NCBI GenBank assembly: GCA_035686205.1 | Contig: DASRZQ010000149.1 | Location: 1-11,688, forward strand | Length of the DNA: 11,688 bases | Reading direction: 5' to 3' | From: CAIWTU01 sp035686205 | GTDB taxonomy: Bacteria > Desulfobacterota > Desulfuromonadia > Geobacterales > Geobacteraceae | In this document: piece by piece, positions 1 to 5,188 of the stretch | How the letters are laid out: each line of letters opens with the position of its first letter | How positions within the stretch are numbered: position 1 is the stretch's first letter | Position numbers and translations under genes: made by a program | Notes under the pieces: generated by a model | Databases searched by the model: none | What the model saw: only the letters and a program-made list of their open reading frames with translations | Told to the model about the DNA's origin: nothing

Positions 1-38
1 GTGTGCGCGTCGCTTGTCGGCGTGTCACCCGCGGCTCC

Positions 39-64
39 CGTTCGCGCGACGCGTCGCGCGAACG
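39..64. repeat. perfect 26-bp palindrome, G/C-rich
   Basis: Bases 39-51 are the exact reverse complement of bases 52-64, so there is no loop. The arm reads CGTTCGCGCGACG. As RNA it would form a very stable hairpin followed by a weakly U-rich stretch (TTATTG). It could therefore end transcription of a gene left of the window. As DNA it could bind a dimeric protein or extrude as a cruciform. The sequence alone does not decide between these. Confidence 0.85.
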
Positions 65-315
65 TTATTGATCAGACCCGGCCAACATCCAATCTAATTT
101 CCATGCCGCATTCATCCATATGAACAGAATTTACGTAACTAATTAATTTTGAAACAAGAACAAGATTGGCCATCATTCCAAAAGGGATATTGGACAGCCT
201 TCCGGCCAACACACTTCATACATTTTTCTGCGGTCCAAAATACGTCTGAAATCCCTGGATTCCAGTGTGCACGGAAATGACGGATGCGGCATTTGTCCGG
301 AGGCAATCCGAATAC

Positions 316-487
316 GAAAAAACCGCATCAATCAGCACTCAGCTGACAAATGCGGTTTTCATGGTCCTCAAAAACACCAGCGGTCCAAGGCTTCCCTCCG
401 GAATTATTTAAATCATCACAATGAACATGGTTTTAATACTTCCATAGTGAGGGAAACGTCAATGTTTTTAATGTGAAACAGGATTAA
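316..487 (+). repeat. diverged intergenic repeat, copy A (hairpin plus tail)
   Basis: It starts with a hairpin, AAAACCGCAT (319-328) pairing with ATGCGGTTTT (350-359), with an inner stem TCAGC/GCTGA (332-336 with 342-346). The tail contains CATGGT, GGAATTATTTAAATCAT and TTTAATGTGAAACAGGATTAA (467-487). The same landmarks occur in the same order in 2141-2312. One stem pair differs as A-T here and G-C there, which hints at a selected RNA fold. The function is unknown. It could be a small RNA, a terminator with its flank, or an old mobile repeat. Confidence 0.5.
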
Positions 488-611
488 TTAAACAATGGTT
501 TCAGCTGCCGTAAACCGATCTCTTTTGAACGACCCCGACATGCGGTCAAGCTGAATGTGCGTCTACAGGTTGCGATTAAATCAGCAATTGGGGAAGGTGA
601 GCTGACAAGCG

Positions 612-1763
612 TTACATAATCTCATGCACCAGGTTTTGCGGATGGGTGTTGAGAGCTTCGCGGTCCTTCTTCTCGTAAAACCAGCACGCGCTTATCCTGT
701 ATGCCAACCAGCCCAGCAGCAAGCCGGCAACACCATCCGACAGATAATGCCAGCCGAGATACACCGTTGTGATTACGAAGAGGGCGAGAATTCCACGTAA
801 AATGTAGCGAAGGCCGGCAAAACGTTTTTCAAGGGCAACAACGGATAAATAGACGAGCGCGATATGAAGGCTCGGCATTGCCACTATGCCGTTGCCTCCG
901 CCAATAGACGTGCCGAACGGGTTGGTCTTGAAGGAGAGATAATTTTTCCAGAGGCCGTTCATCACTTCGGCTGAATTAGTGTTACTGATATAAGAGAATA
1001 GTCCCGGACGCCAGAAAGCGGGGCCGAGTGAGGGGAAAAAAACTGATATCGGGATTGATAGCCCGAATGCGAGGCACAACGCCATGGTATATCGCCAGAA
1101 TACGGCCCTGTCGCGAAAAGACAAGGCAAGCGAAACGCATGCGAGCGTCCACATTTGAAAATAGATCATATCGAAGAAATTGGAAACCGTGGAATACTTG
1201 GGAATTGTAATGAACCCGCCGAGCGACAGGACATGCAGCAGGGAACTGTCCCATCGATACAGGAGGGGGTCATAATCATTGTGGTTAAGAAGCGGAATTG
1301 CCGCTTTAAGATTTGTATAGCTGATAAGGGTCGCATATACCAGACAATAGACAATTGCGCCTTTTTGCAGATACCCGGCTGTGAAATGCTCATTGATGAA
1401 GTCTTTCAGGAATACCCGAAGGGGACGGCAGGGAACCTGGCGCCGGATATTTTTAATTTCCTGTATGGCATCGCAGAAAAGGATGCAGAAAGGACCGATG
1501 AACAGGTGAACAACGACGAAGAACATAAAAAAGAAATTAGCCTGGCCCGCCGGCATCCACGAAAAATTCCAGGAATGGCTCCAGAAAATGAATCTGGCTA
1601 TGGCGAGCGACATGACGATATACCCTAGCAGCCAGTAGAATCCCGGTTGAAAAGAGAAGAGTCCATGGCGCGCAACTGAAGCGTGAATAAATCCTTTCGC
1701 GCCAGCTAAGCTGATTTTCAACGACGCGCTTTTATTCTTTTGTGCCCCACCTTGTCCGGACAC
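612..1763 (-). CDS. PAP2-superfamily integral membrane phosphatase/phosphotransferase
   Basis: This 383-residue polytopic membrane protein belongs to the PAP2 (type 2 phosphatidic acid phosphatase) superfamily, closest in layout to the inositolphosphotransferase-like branch. Members remove or transfer phosphate groups on lipids or lipid-linked intermediates at the membrane. Visible motifs are FFPSLGPAF (242-250), MPSLHIAL around the catalytic PSLH (297-300), and GWHYLSD (337-343), whose His and Asp complete the acid phosphatase-like active site. About 6-8 hydrophobic segments are spread over residues 40-360. The first ~35 residues are a soluble, basic leader. The start is GTG, chosen because AGGAGGAGGT lies 7 bases upstream. 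The gene stands alone between two repeat-bearing spacers, so context gives no substrate. The superfamily call is firm; the substrate is unknown. Confidence 0.85.
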   Translation of the reverse strand: MSGQGGAQKNKSASLKISLAGAKGFIHASVARHGLFSFQPGFYWLLGYIVMSLAIARFIFWSHSWNFSWMPAGQANFFFMFFVVVHLFIGPFCILFCDAIQEIKNIRRQVPCRPLRVFLKDFINEHFTAGYLQKGAIVYCLVYATLISYTNLKAAIPLLNHNDYDPLLYRWDSSLLHVLSLGGFITIPKYSTVSNFFDMIYFQMWTLACVSLALSFRDRAVFWRYTMALCLAFGLSIPISVFFPSLGPAFWRPGLFSYISNTNSAEVMNGLWKNYLSFKTNPFGTSIGGGNGIVAMPSLHIALVYLSVVALEKRFAGLRYILRGILALFVITTVYLGWHYLSDGVAGLLLGWLAYRISACWFYEKKDREALNTHPQNLVHEIM

Positions 1764-1857
1764 GAAATACCTCCTCCTAATTCATTCTCGATGCATTATC
1801 AAAACGGGCATCAAAAAGCATTTCATATGGATCACCTTTTGCTGCGCCATTCCTCGA

Positions 1858-1885
1858 ATTATAGAGTTGAAGAATCATAATTTAA
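1858..1885 (-). promoter_or_regulatory. candidate sigma-70 promoter for PAP2 gene
   Basis: On the minus strand TTAAAT (1880-1885) is followed after 16 bases by a perfect TATAAT (1858-1863), about 95 bases upstream of the GTG start. The -10 is good and the -35 is weak. The assignment rests on position and consensus only. Confidence 0.35.
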
Positions 1886-1901
1886 CCCGATTAGTACTTA
1901 T

Positions 1902-2043
1902 CTTCCGCTGGCCAAAAAATCTCCCTCCCCCTTGACGGGGGAGGGTCGGGGTGGCGGTGAAAGCGCCACAGTTCCGCTGATTGCAGCTTCACCCACCCCC
2001 TCGCCCCCTCCCGTCAAGGGAGGGGGAAGAGCAGCAGCGGAAG
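1902..2043. repeat. MITE/REP-like double-hairpin element, 142 bp
   Basis: Two large inverted arms (about 1921-1960 and 1988-2029) are imperfect reverse complements. Each arm is also a hairpin by itself: 9-bp stem, 5-nt loop at 1923-1945 (CCCTCCCCC, TTGAC, GGGGGAGGG) and again at 2004-2026 (CCCCCTCCC, GTCAA, GGGAGGGGG). The outermost ends, CTTCCGCTG (1902-1910) and CAGCGGAAG (2035-2043), are a perfect 9-bp terminal inverted repeat. Short intergenic palindromes built around a CCCTCCCCCTTGACGGGG-type core are, to my knowledge, dispersed in many proteobacterial genomes. No target-site duplication is obvious. Confidence 0.75.
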
Positions 2044-2140
2044 TTTGGACATAATCAGGTAATTTAATGATAATTCGCCACCCGCAGTTTGCAATAGCGT
2101 GCCCAAAAATTTTCTCGAATATTGTCTCAGTACGCAAAAC

Positions 2141-2312
2141 GAAAAAGCCGCATCCCTCCATCTTTAGCTGAAAAAGCGGCATTTTATCGTTCTGCATGGT
2201 TCTGTCTTTGTAAAGCGCTTCGCGGAATTGTTTCAAATCATATCGGTGAACATGAATTTAGAAATTCTACAACGCAGAATACGCTTGCTTATTTAATGTG
2301 AAACCGGTTTAA
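2141..2312 (+). repeat. diverged intergenic repeat, copy B (hairpin plus tail)
   Basis: The hairpin region (about 2141-2185) pairs GCCGC with GCGGC inside A-rich and T-rich flanks, with the loop-side string TAGCTGA resembling CAGCTGA of copy A. The tail repeats copy A's landmarks in order: CATGGT, GGAATTGTTTCAAATCAT, GTGAACATG and TTTAATGTGAAACCGG. By eye the copies share roughly two thirds of aligned bases. It sits on the plus strand between two minus-strand genes, so it is not simply their terminator. Confidence 0.5.
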
Positions 2313-2315
2313 CAT
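2296..2315. promoter_or_regulatory. operator-like near-perfect palindrome
   Basis: The 20 bases centred on 2305/2306 are self-complementary except for one pair (2300/2311). The core reads TGTGAAACCGGTTTAACA. The half TTTAATGTGAAACCGG recurs in degraded form at 467-487 and, inverted, at 4311-4330. It lies 46 bases beyond the stop codon of the lipoprotein gene, an unusual place for an operator. The binding protein is unknown. Confidence 0.4.
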
Positions 2316-2360
2316 ATGTATTGTCTTCACTTCCCGGAACAGGACCGATATTTCCGTATA

Positions 2361-2537
2361 TTAGTGATATCCGCCGTAATCCCCGTGATCTTCATGATGT
2401 TCGTGATGCTCGTCATGATGTTCGTCAGAGTAACCTTGTTCCTCGTGCCTTCGTCCCCCTTCTTCCACGATACAGCTTGAAAGAGTCAATGCAGCCGTAA
2501 AAAGAAATATAAACCGAACGATCGATAATTTGTCCAT
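2361..2537 (-). CDS. small His-rich lipoprotein
   Basis: This predicted 58-residue lipoprotein has a short basic start, a hydrophobic core (IVRFIFLFTAALTL) and the lipobox LSSC, so Cys22 should be acylated and the mature 37 residues tethered to a membrane outside the cytoplasm. The tail carries nine His (31, 40, 41, 44, 45, 47, 48, 51, 58) among Glu and Asp, in HH-x-x-HH spacing that suggests binding of Zn, Ni or Cu. I chose the internal ATG because GAGGAA lies 7 bases upstream and because the longer reading overlaps a good -10 box and would put ~19 residues before the signal peptide. A 13-base DNA repeat (2392-2404 and 2413-2425) encodes part of the His tract, suggesting growth by slippage. 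I do not recognise a named family. Confidence 0.7.
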   Translation of the reverse strand: MDKLSIVRFIFLFTAALTLSSCIVEEGGRRHEEQGYSDEHHDEHHEHHEDHGDYGGYH

Positions 2538-2582
2538 GTCTGGTTCCTCGTTTCTCCCGAGCAGGGCTTTCTGTCTGGAACC

Positions 2583-2609
2583 ATTATATCCCATATTGAA
2601 TCAAGTCAG
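2583..2609 (-). promoter_or_regulatory. candidate promoter for the His-rich lipoprotein
   Basis: A perfect TATAAT on the minus strand (2583-2588) lies about 45 bases upstream of the chosen ATG. CTGACT (2604-2609) is a possible -35 at 15 bases. The -10 is convincing; the -35 and spacing are poor. Confidence 0.4.
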
Positions 2610-2681
2610 TGAGGATTCACACGGACAATCACAGGGAATCATTCCCGGTTCCCGGTTGAAGAGCGCGAGAACCTGGCGAGA

Positions 2682-2709
2682 TTGCGGATTGACGCATTGC
2701 ATCTATAAT
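2682..2709 (+). promoter_or_regulatory. candidate sigma-70 promoter for rhomboid gene
   Basis: TTGCGG (2682-2687), a 16-base spacer and a perfect TATAAT (2704-2709) lie 43 bases upstream of the rhomboid ATG. It is divergent from the lipoprotein promoter candidate about 75 bases away. Confidence 0.5.
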
Positions 2710-2751
2710 TAACGCATGGTAAGGTCGAAAAATTAATTACAGGATTTAATT

Positions 2752-3504
2752 ATGTTCCCGATCCGCGACACTATTCCCAGCCAGCATCCGCCCATAGCGA
2801 CCGTGCTGCTGATAATCGTCAACTGTGTGGTTTTCATCTTCGAGCTCAGGATGCCTCCGCCGGTGCGGGACCACTTCTTCCAGCTGTTCGGAATCGTGCC
2901 GGCCCGTCTTTCACACCCCAATTGGGCGCTCTGGTTCGGTTTTCCCGTCGACAACTACTGGCCGCTGCTGACGAGCATGTTCCTGCACGCGGGCTGGCTG
3001 CACATCATAGGCAATATGTGGGCGCTCTGGATATTCGGGGATAATGTGGAAGACAGGATGGGTCCGGTCCGTTTCGTGGTTTTCTACCTGTTGTGCGGAC
3101 TGGTTGCCGGGGTGGTGCACTGGTTCACCAACCCCCATTCCACGATTCCGACGGTCGGCGCTTCGGGGGCCATTGCGGGCGTCATGGGCGCATACCTTAT
3201 CCTCTTCCCGCGTTCCCGGGTGATAGTGCTGGTTCCAGTGCTGATCTTTCCGTTCTTCTTCGAGCTGCCGGCGGTGCTCTATCTGGTGTTCTGGGCGTTC
3301 ATGCAGGTATTCAGCGGCACTCTATCACTGGCGGATGCGCGCTCAGTGGGTGGTGTGGCCTGGTGGGCGCATGCGGGCGGGTTCAGCGCGGGGATAGTGC
3401 TGCACTCATTTTTCATCCGGCGAAACAGGGCCGGCCGCGCCATCTCGCGTTTCGGGCGCATGATCGTGAACTCATGCTGGTGCCCGCACCGGCCCTGGAG
3501 GTGA
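2752..3504 (+). CDS. rhomboid-family intramembrane serine protease
   Basis: Rhomboids cut transmembrane segments of other proteins within the bilayer using a Ser-His dyad. In this 250-residue protein the Ser is in GASGAIAG (Ser138) and the His in WWAHAGG (His207). The upstream motif HAGWLHIIGNMWALWIFG has the conserved His84 and Asn88 of the oxyanion region, and EDRMG (100-104) follows in the first loop. About six hydrophobic segments fit the bacterial six-helix core (roughly 16-31, 72-95, 106-122, 138-152, 157-185, 203-221). The basic ~28-residue C-terminal tail ends in CWCPHRPWR, perhaps drifted. The start has AGGA 7-8 bases upstream and a promoter candidate at 2682-2709. It ends 35 bases from a convergent gene with no clear terminator between them. 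Substrates cannot be told from context. Confidence 0.92.
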   Translation: MFPIRDTIPSQHPPIATVLLIIVNCVVFIFELRMPPPVRDHFFQLFGIVPARLSHPNWALWFGFPVDNYWPLLTSMFLHAGWLHIIGNMWALWIFGDNVEDRMGPVRFVVFYLLCGLVAGVVHWFTNPHSTIPTVGASGAIAGVMGAYLILFPRSRVIVLVPVLIFPFFFELPAVLYLVFWAFMQVFSGTLSLADARSVGGVAWWAHAGGFSAGIVLHSFFIRRNRAGRAISRFGRMIVNSCWCPHRPWR

Positions 3505-3539
3505 CATTCCGAATGCCCTGAACGCGGGAAGTATATATC

Positions 3540-4199
3540 TCAGCCCGATCCCGCCGTCTTTCCGTAGAAGTAAATCCTGGCTGCTTCATCCTTTTCGTGA
3601 AGCGGCAGCCTCACGGTGCGCGGATTAAGGTTCGGATTGCCGTGGCGTATGACGATTCGCGAGCTCTGGCAGAGGGGATAGGCGGACAGGACCGGCTCTA
3701 TGGTTTCGTAGGTCGTTTCGGCGCAGGGGCTGTAGATATAGAGCGAAGTTTCATTGCGACCGACCCATGAACCCCGTATTTCCGCTCCCGTTGAAGCCAG
3801 TCCTCCGGCAATCAGCCCTGCGAGCTCGTTGAGATTGCACGTTTCGTACACGTCATCGGGCAGGTTGACTCCGTCCAGATATATTGCGAGCCCTTCCTTT
3901 TTGCCAAAAGGAATAACCGTCTCTTTGCCGTCCGATGATAACCTCATCTCCGAGCCGGCCGGAGCGCCTGCCTGTTCGAGGACGCGCTTCACCGTATTAA
4001 TGCCTTCGTCGAGGTTGTCGATTTCCACTTCCAACTCGGCGAATTCGACTTCCAGTTCCCTGTTGAAAGTGACGTCCGTGCTGATTATGTCTCCGAGATG
4101 GTAAGCCCTCAATACGGACGTCAGGGGGACCTCATACCGGTTGATCCTGACATGCTGCGGGACCGGCTCCCATATCCTGACATTTATCACTTGGCTCAT
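3540..4199 (-). CDS. conserved-looking soluble protein of unknown function
   Basis: I do not recognise this 219-residue protein. It has no signal peptide or membrane segment, so it is probably cytoplasmic. An N-terminal part (1-45) is followed by an acidic, heptad-like helix (about 48-78, rich in Glu, Leu and Val). A C-terminal alpha/beta-looking domain (about 95-219) contains IRGSWVGRNETSLYIYS (141-157), YPLCQSSRIVIRHG (174-187) and alternating hydrophobic strands. Cys residues are at 121, 159 and 177. The start is the second in-frame ATG because GGGAG precedes it by 8 bases; the ATG 15 bases further upstream has no such site. It stands alone, convergent with the rhomboid. A regular amino-acid pattern and good start signals argue that it is real. 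Confidence 0.75.
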   Translation of the reverse strand: MSQVINVRIWEPVPQHVRINRYEVPLTSVLRAYHLGDIISTDVTFNRELEVEFAELEVEIDNLDEGINTVKRVLEQAGAPAGSEMRLSSDGKETVIPFGKKEGLAIYLDGVNLPDDVYETCNLNELAGLIAGGLASTGAEIRGSWVGRNETSLYIYSPCAETTYETIEPVLSAYPLCQSSRIVIRHGNPNLNPRTVRLPLHEKDEAARIYFYGKTAGSG

Positions 4200-4283
4200 T
4201 TCGATATCTCCCATATTTTGCCCAAGAACAATTTAACAAGCCCAAAGCACGAATATTCCGGAAATTGACCGTGCATACATTTC

Positions 4284-4330
4284 AACCTCAAAATTTGAAG
4301 CTGAGGTTTTCAAACCGGCTTCACATTAAG
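4284..4330 (-). promoter_or_regulatory. leader hairpin plus TTAATGTGAAGCCGGTTT motif
   Basis: Read on the minus strand, CTTAATGTGAAGCCGGTTTG (4311-4330) is directly followed by a hairpin (AACCTCA/TGAGGTT, 7 bp, at 4284-4290 with 4302-4308). Both lie between the promoter candidate at 4359-4386 and the start codon at 4199, so they would sit in the 5' leader. The motif matches those at 2292-2312 and 467-487. The hairpin could be a weak attenuator; no T-tract follows it directly. Confidence 0.35.
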
Positions 4331-4358
4331 ATAAAACCGGTCAGTTTATTATATACAT

Positions 4359-4386
4359 ATTTTACAATCTTTTGGCGTTCCATCAA
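4359..4386 (-). promoter_or_regulatory. candidate promoter for the 219-residue protein gene
   Basis: On the minus strand TTGATG (4381-4386) precedes TAAAAT (4359-4364) by 16 bases, giving a leader of about 150 bases before the chosen start. The match is moderate. Confidence 0.35.
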
Positions 4387-4625
4387 CCAATAAATCAGGC
4401 ATTGACAACCGGCGGATAAAATTTTTTCGATTTTTTTTAAAATTTGATTTTCATTCCCTTTTTTGAGGATCACTCTGACAAGGCAAGATAAATAATCAAT
4501 AAAATTGTTAAGTTAGAATGATTTGTGCGCGCGGCGGCCAACTCGGGGACAACGTAAAAGTACAAGTCTGGGGCGTTTACGAGTTCCGATCAGCAAAAAA
4601 AATAGAAAAAACGTGCATTTTTGCG

Positions 4626-4653
4626 TTGCAAACCGCATAAAATCAGTTATATA
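4626..4653 (+). promoter_or_regulatory. candidate sigma-70 promoter for HU
   Basis: TTGCAA (4626-4631) and TATATA (4648-4653) are 16 bases apart, about 100 bases upstream of the HU start codon. The expected leader contains a short bulged hairpin (4672-4690, ATAGCCGGG with CCCGCTAT). Promoter assignment is by consensus only. Confidence 0.45.
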
Positions 4654-4753
4654 GTTAGTTAGCTGTTTGCGATAGCCGGGAACCCGCTATTTCGCTGCTT
4701 TTATGAGAACGGAACCGGTGGAGGCCACGGTGTACAAAAAAGGAGAGAAATCA

Positions 4754-5053
4754 ATGACAAAAGCAGAACTGGTGGACAAGATTGCGAAAGATGCAGGCGT
4801 TACCAAGGCACAGGCCGAAAAGGCGGCCAATTCCTTCCTGGAAGGCGTTACGGGCGCACTGAAGTCCGGCGACAAGGTTACATTCGTCGGTTTCGGGTCG
4901 TTCGGTGTGACCGAGAGGAAAGCCAGGACCGGCCGCAATCCGCAAACGGGCGCGGAAATCAAGATCCCGGCAAGAAAGGCAGTAACCTTCTCCGCCGGCA
5001 AGGCGCTCAAGGAAGCCGTACAGGCGCCTGCCAAGAAGGGCAAGAAAAAATAA
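4754..5053 (+). CDS. hup: HU-family nucleoid DNA-binding protein
   Basis: HU is a small dimeric protein that bends and compacts DNA in the nucleoid. The 99-residue product starts MTKAELVDKIAKDAGV. It carries the family signature GFGSFGVTERKARTGRNPQT (about 46-65), including the Arg-rich beta-arm with RNPQTG at the proline-containing tip. The body matches the usual ~90 residues. It is followed by an extra basic tail, PAKKGKKK, a modest Lys-rich extension. I chose the second in-frame ATG because AGGAGAG lies about 7 bases upstream and the family begins here; the ATG at 4703 would add 17 atypical residues. A strong terminator follows at once, so it is transcribed alone. HU is favoured over IHF by the sequence and the absence of a partner gene. 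Confidence 0.95.
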   Translation: MTKAELVDKIAKDAGVTKAQAEKAANSFLEGVTGALKSGDKVTFVGFGSFGVTERKARTGRNPQTGAEIKIPARKAVTFSAGKALKEAVQAPAKKGKKK

Positions 5054-5076
5054 CCTTTGTTGCCGTTTTGATTTGA

Positions 5077-5115
5077 AAGGCTCCCCGTCGTGCATGGGGA
5101 GCCTTCTTTATTTTT
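5077..5115 (+). terminator. rho-independent terminator of HU gene
   Basis: AAGGCTCCCC (5077-5086) pairs perfectly with GGGGAGCCTT (5096-5105) around a 9-nt loop and is followed by CTTTATTTTT. It begins 24 bases after the HU stop and separates HU from the UPF0182 gene. Confidence 0.92.
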
Positions 5116-5188
5116 AGAGAAAAAGATTATATATTTTCCGGGAGATATTTACAGGCTGAAGAATGCCCAAATTCGGAGGTAATGAGAA

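Larger units (their letters stand above)
1..611. other. non-coding region left of PAP2 gene
   Basis: No convincing gene is visible. The first ~70 bases are much richer in G+C than the rest and could hold the tail of a gene outside the window: one forward frame is open to a TGA at 69-71. This cannot be confirmed. The stretch holds a 26-bp perfect palindrome (39-64) and one copy of a diverged repeat starting with a hairpin (316-487). A GTG-started 69-codon frame at 267-476 runs through that hairpin and looks fortuitous. Confidence 0.6.
1764..2360. other. non-coding spacer with two repeat types
   Basis: I see no gene here. A 112-codon reverse frame (1898-2236) translates the G/C-rich element into a Pro/Gly-rich peptide and has no ribosome binding site, so I treat it as spurious. 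The spacer holds the PAP2 promoter candidate, a double-hairpin element (1902-2043), repeat copy B (2141-2312) and an operator-like palindrome (2296-2315). Confidence 0.65.
4200..4753. other. AT-rich non-coding spacer with divergent promoters
   Basis: I see no gene in these ~550 bases. The left half has a promoter candidate reading left, a TTAATGTGAA motif and a hairpin. The right half has a promoter candidate for HU. Between them (about 4390-4500) is a run of A/T tracts with no further signal I can name. A 17-codon extension of HU (4703-4753) is in frame but lacks start signals. Confidence 0.6.

Noticed and set aside
1..71. Possible tail of an upstream gene ending at TGA 69-71
   Set aside because: Too short, the frame choice is ambiguous, and the stop lies just past the 26-bp palindrome; needs sequence left of the window.
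267..476. 69-codon forward frame with Cys and His residues
   Set aside because: GTG start without a ribosome binding site, and it runs through a hairpin shared with another intergenic copy; more likely fortuitous.
1898..2236. 112-codon reverse reading frame
   Set aside because: Its C-terminal half is the translation of the G/C-rich hairpin element, with Pro/Gly repeats and no start signals.
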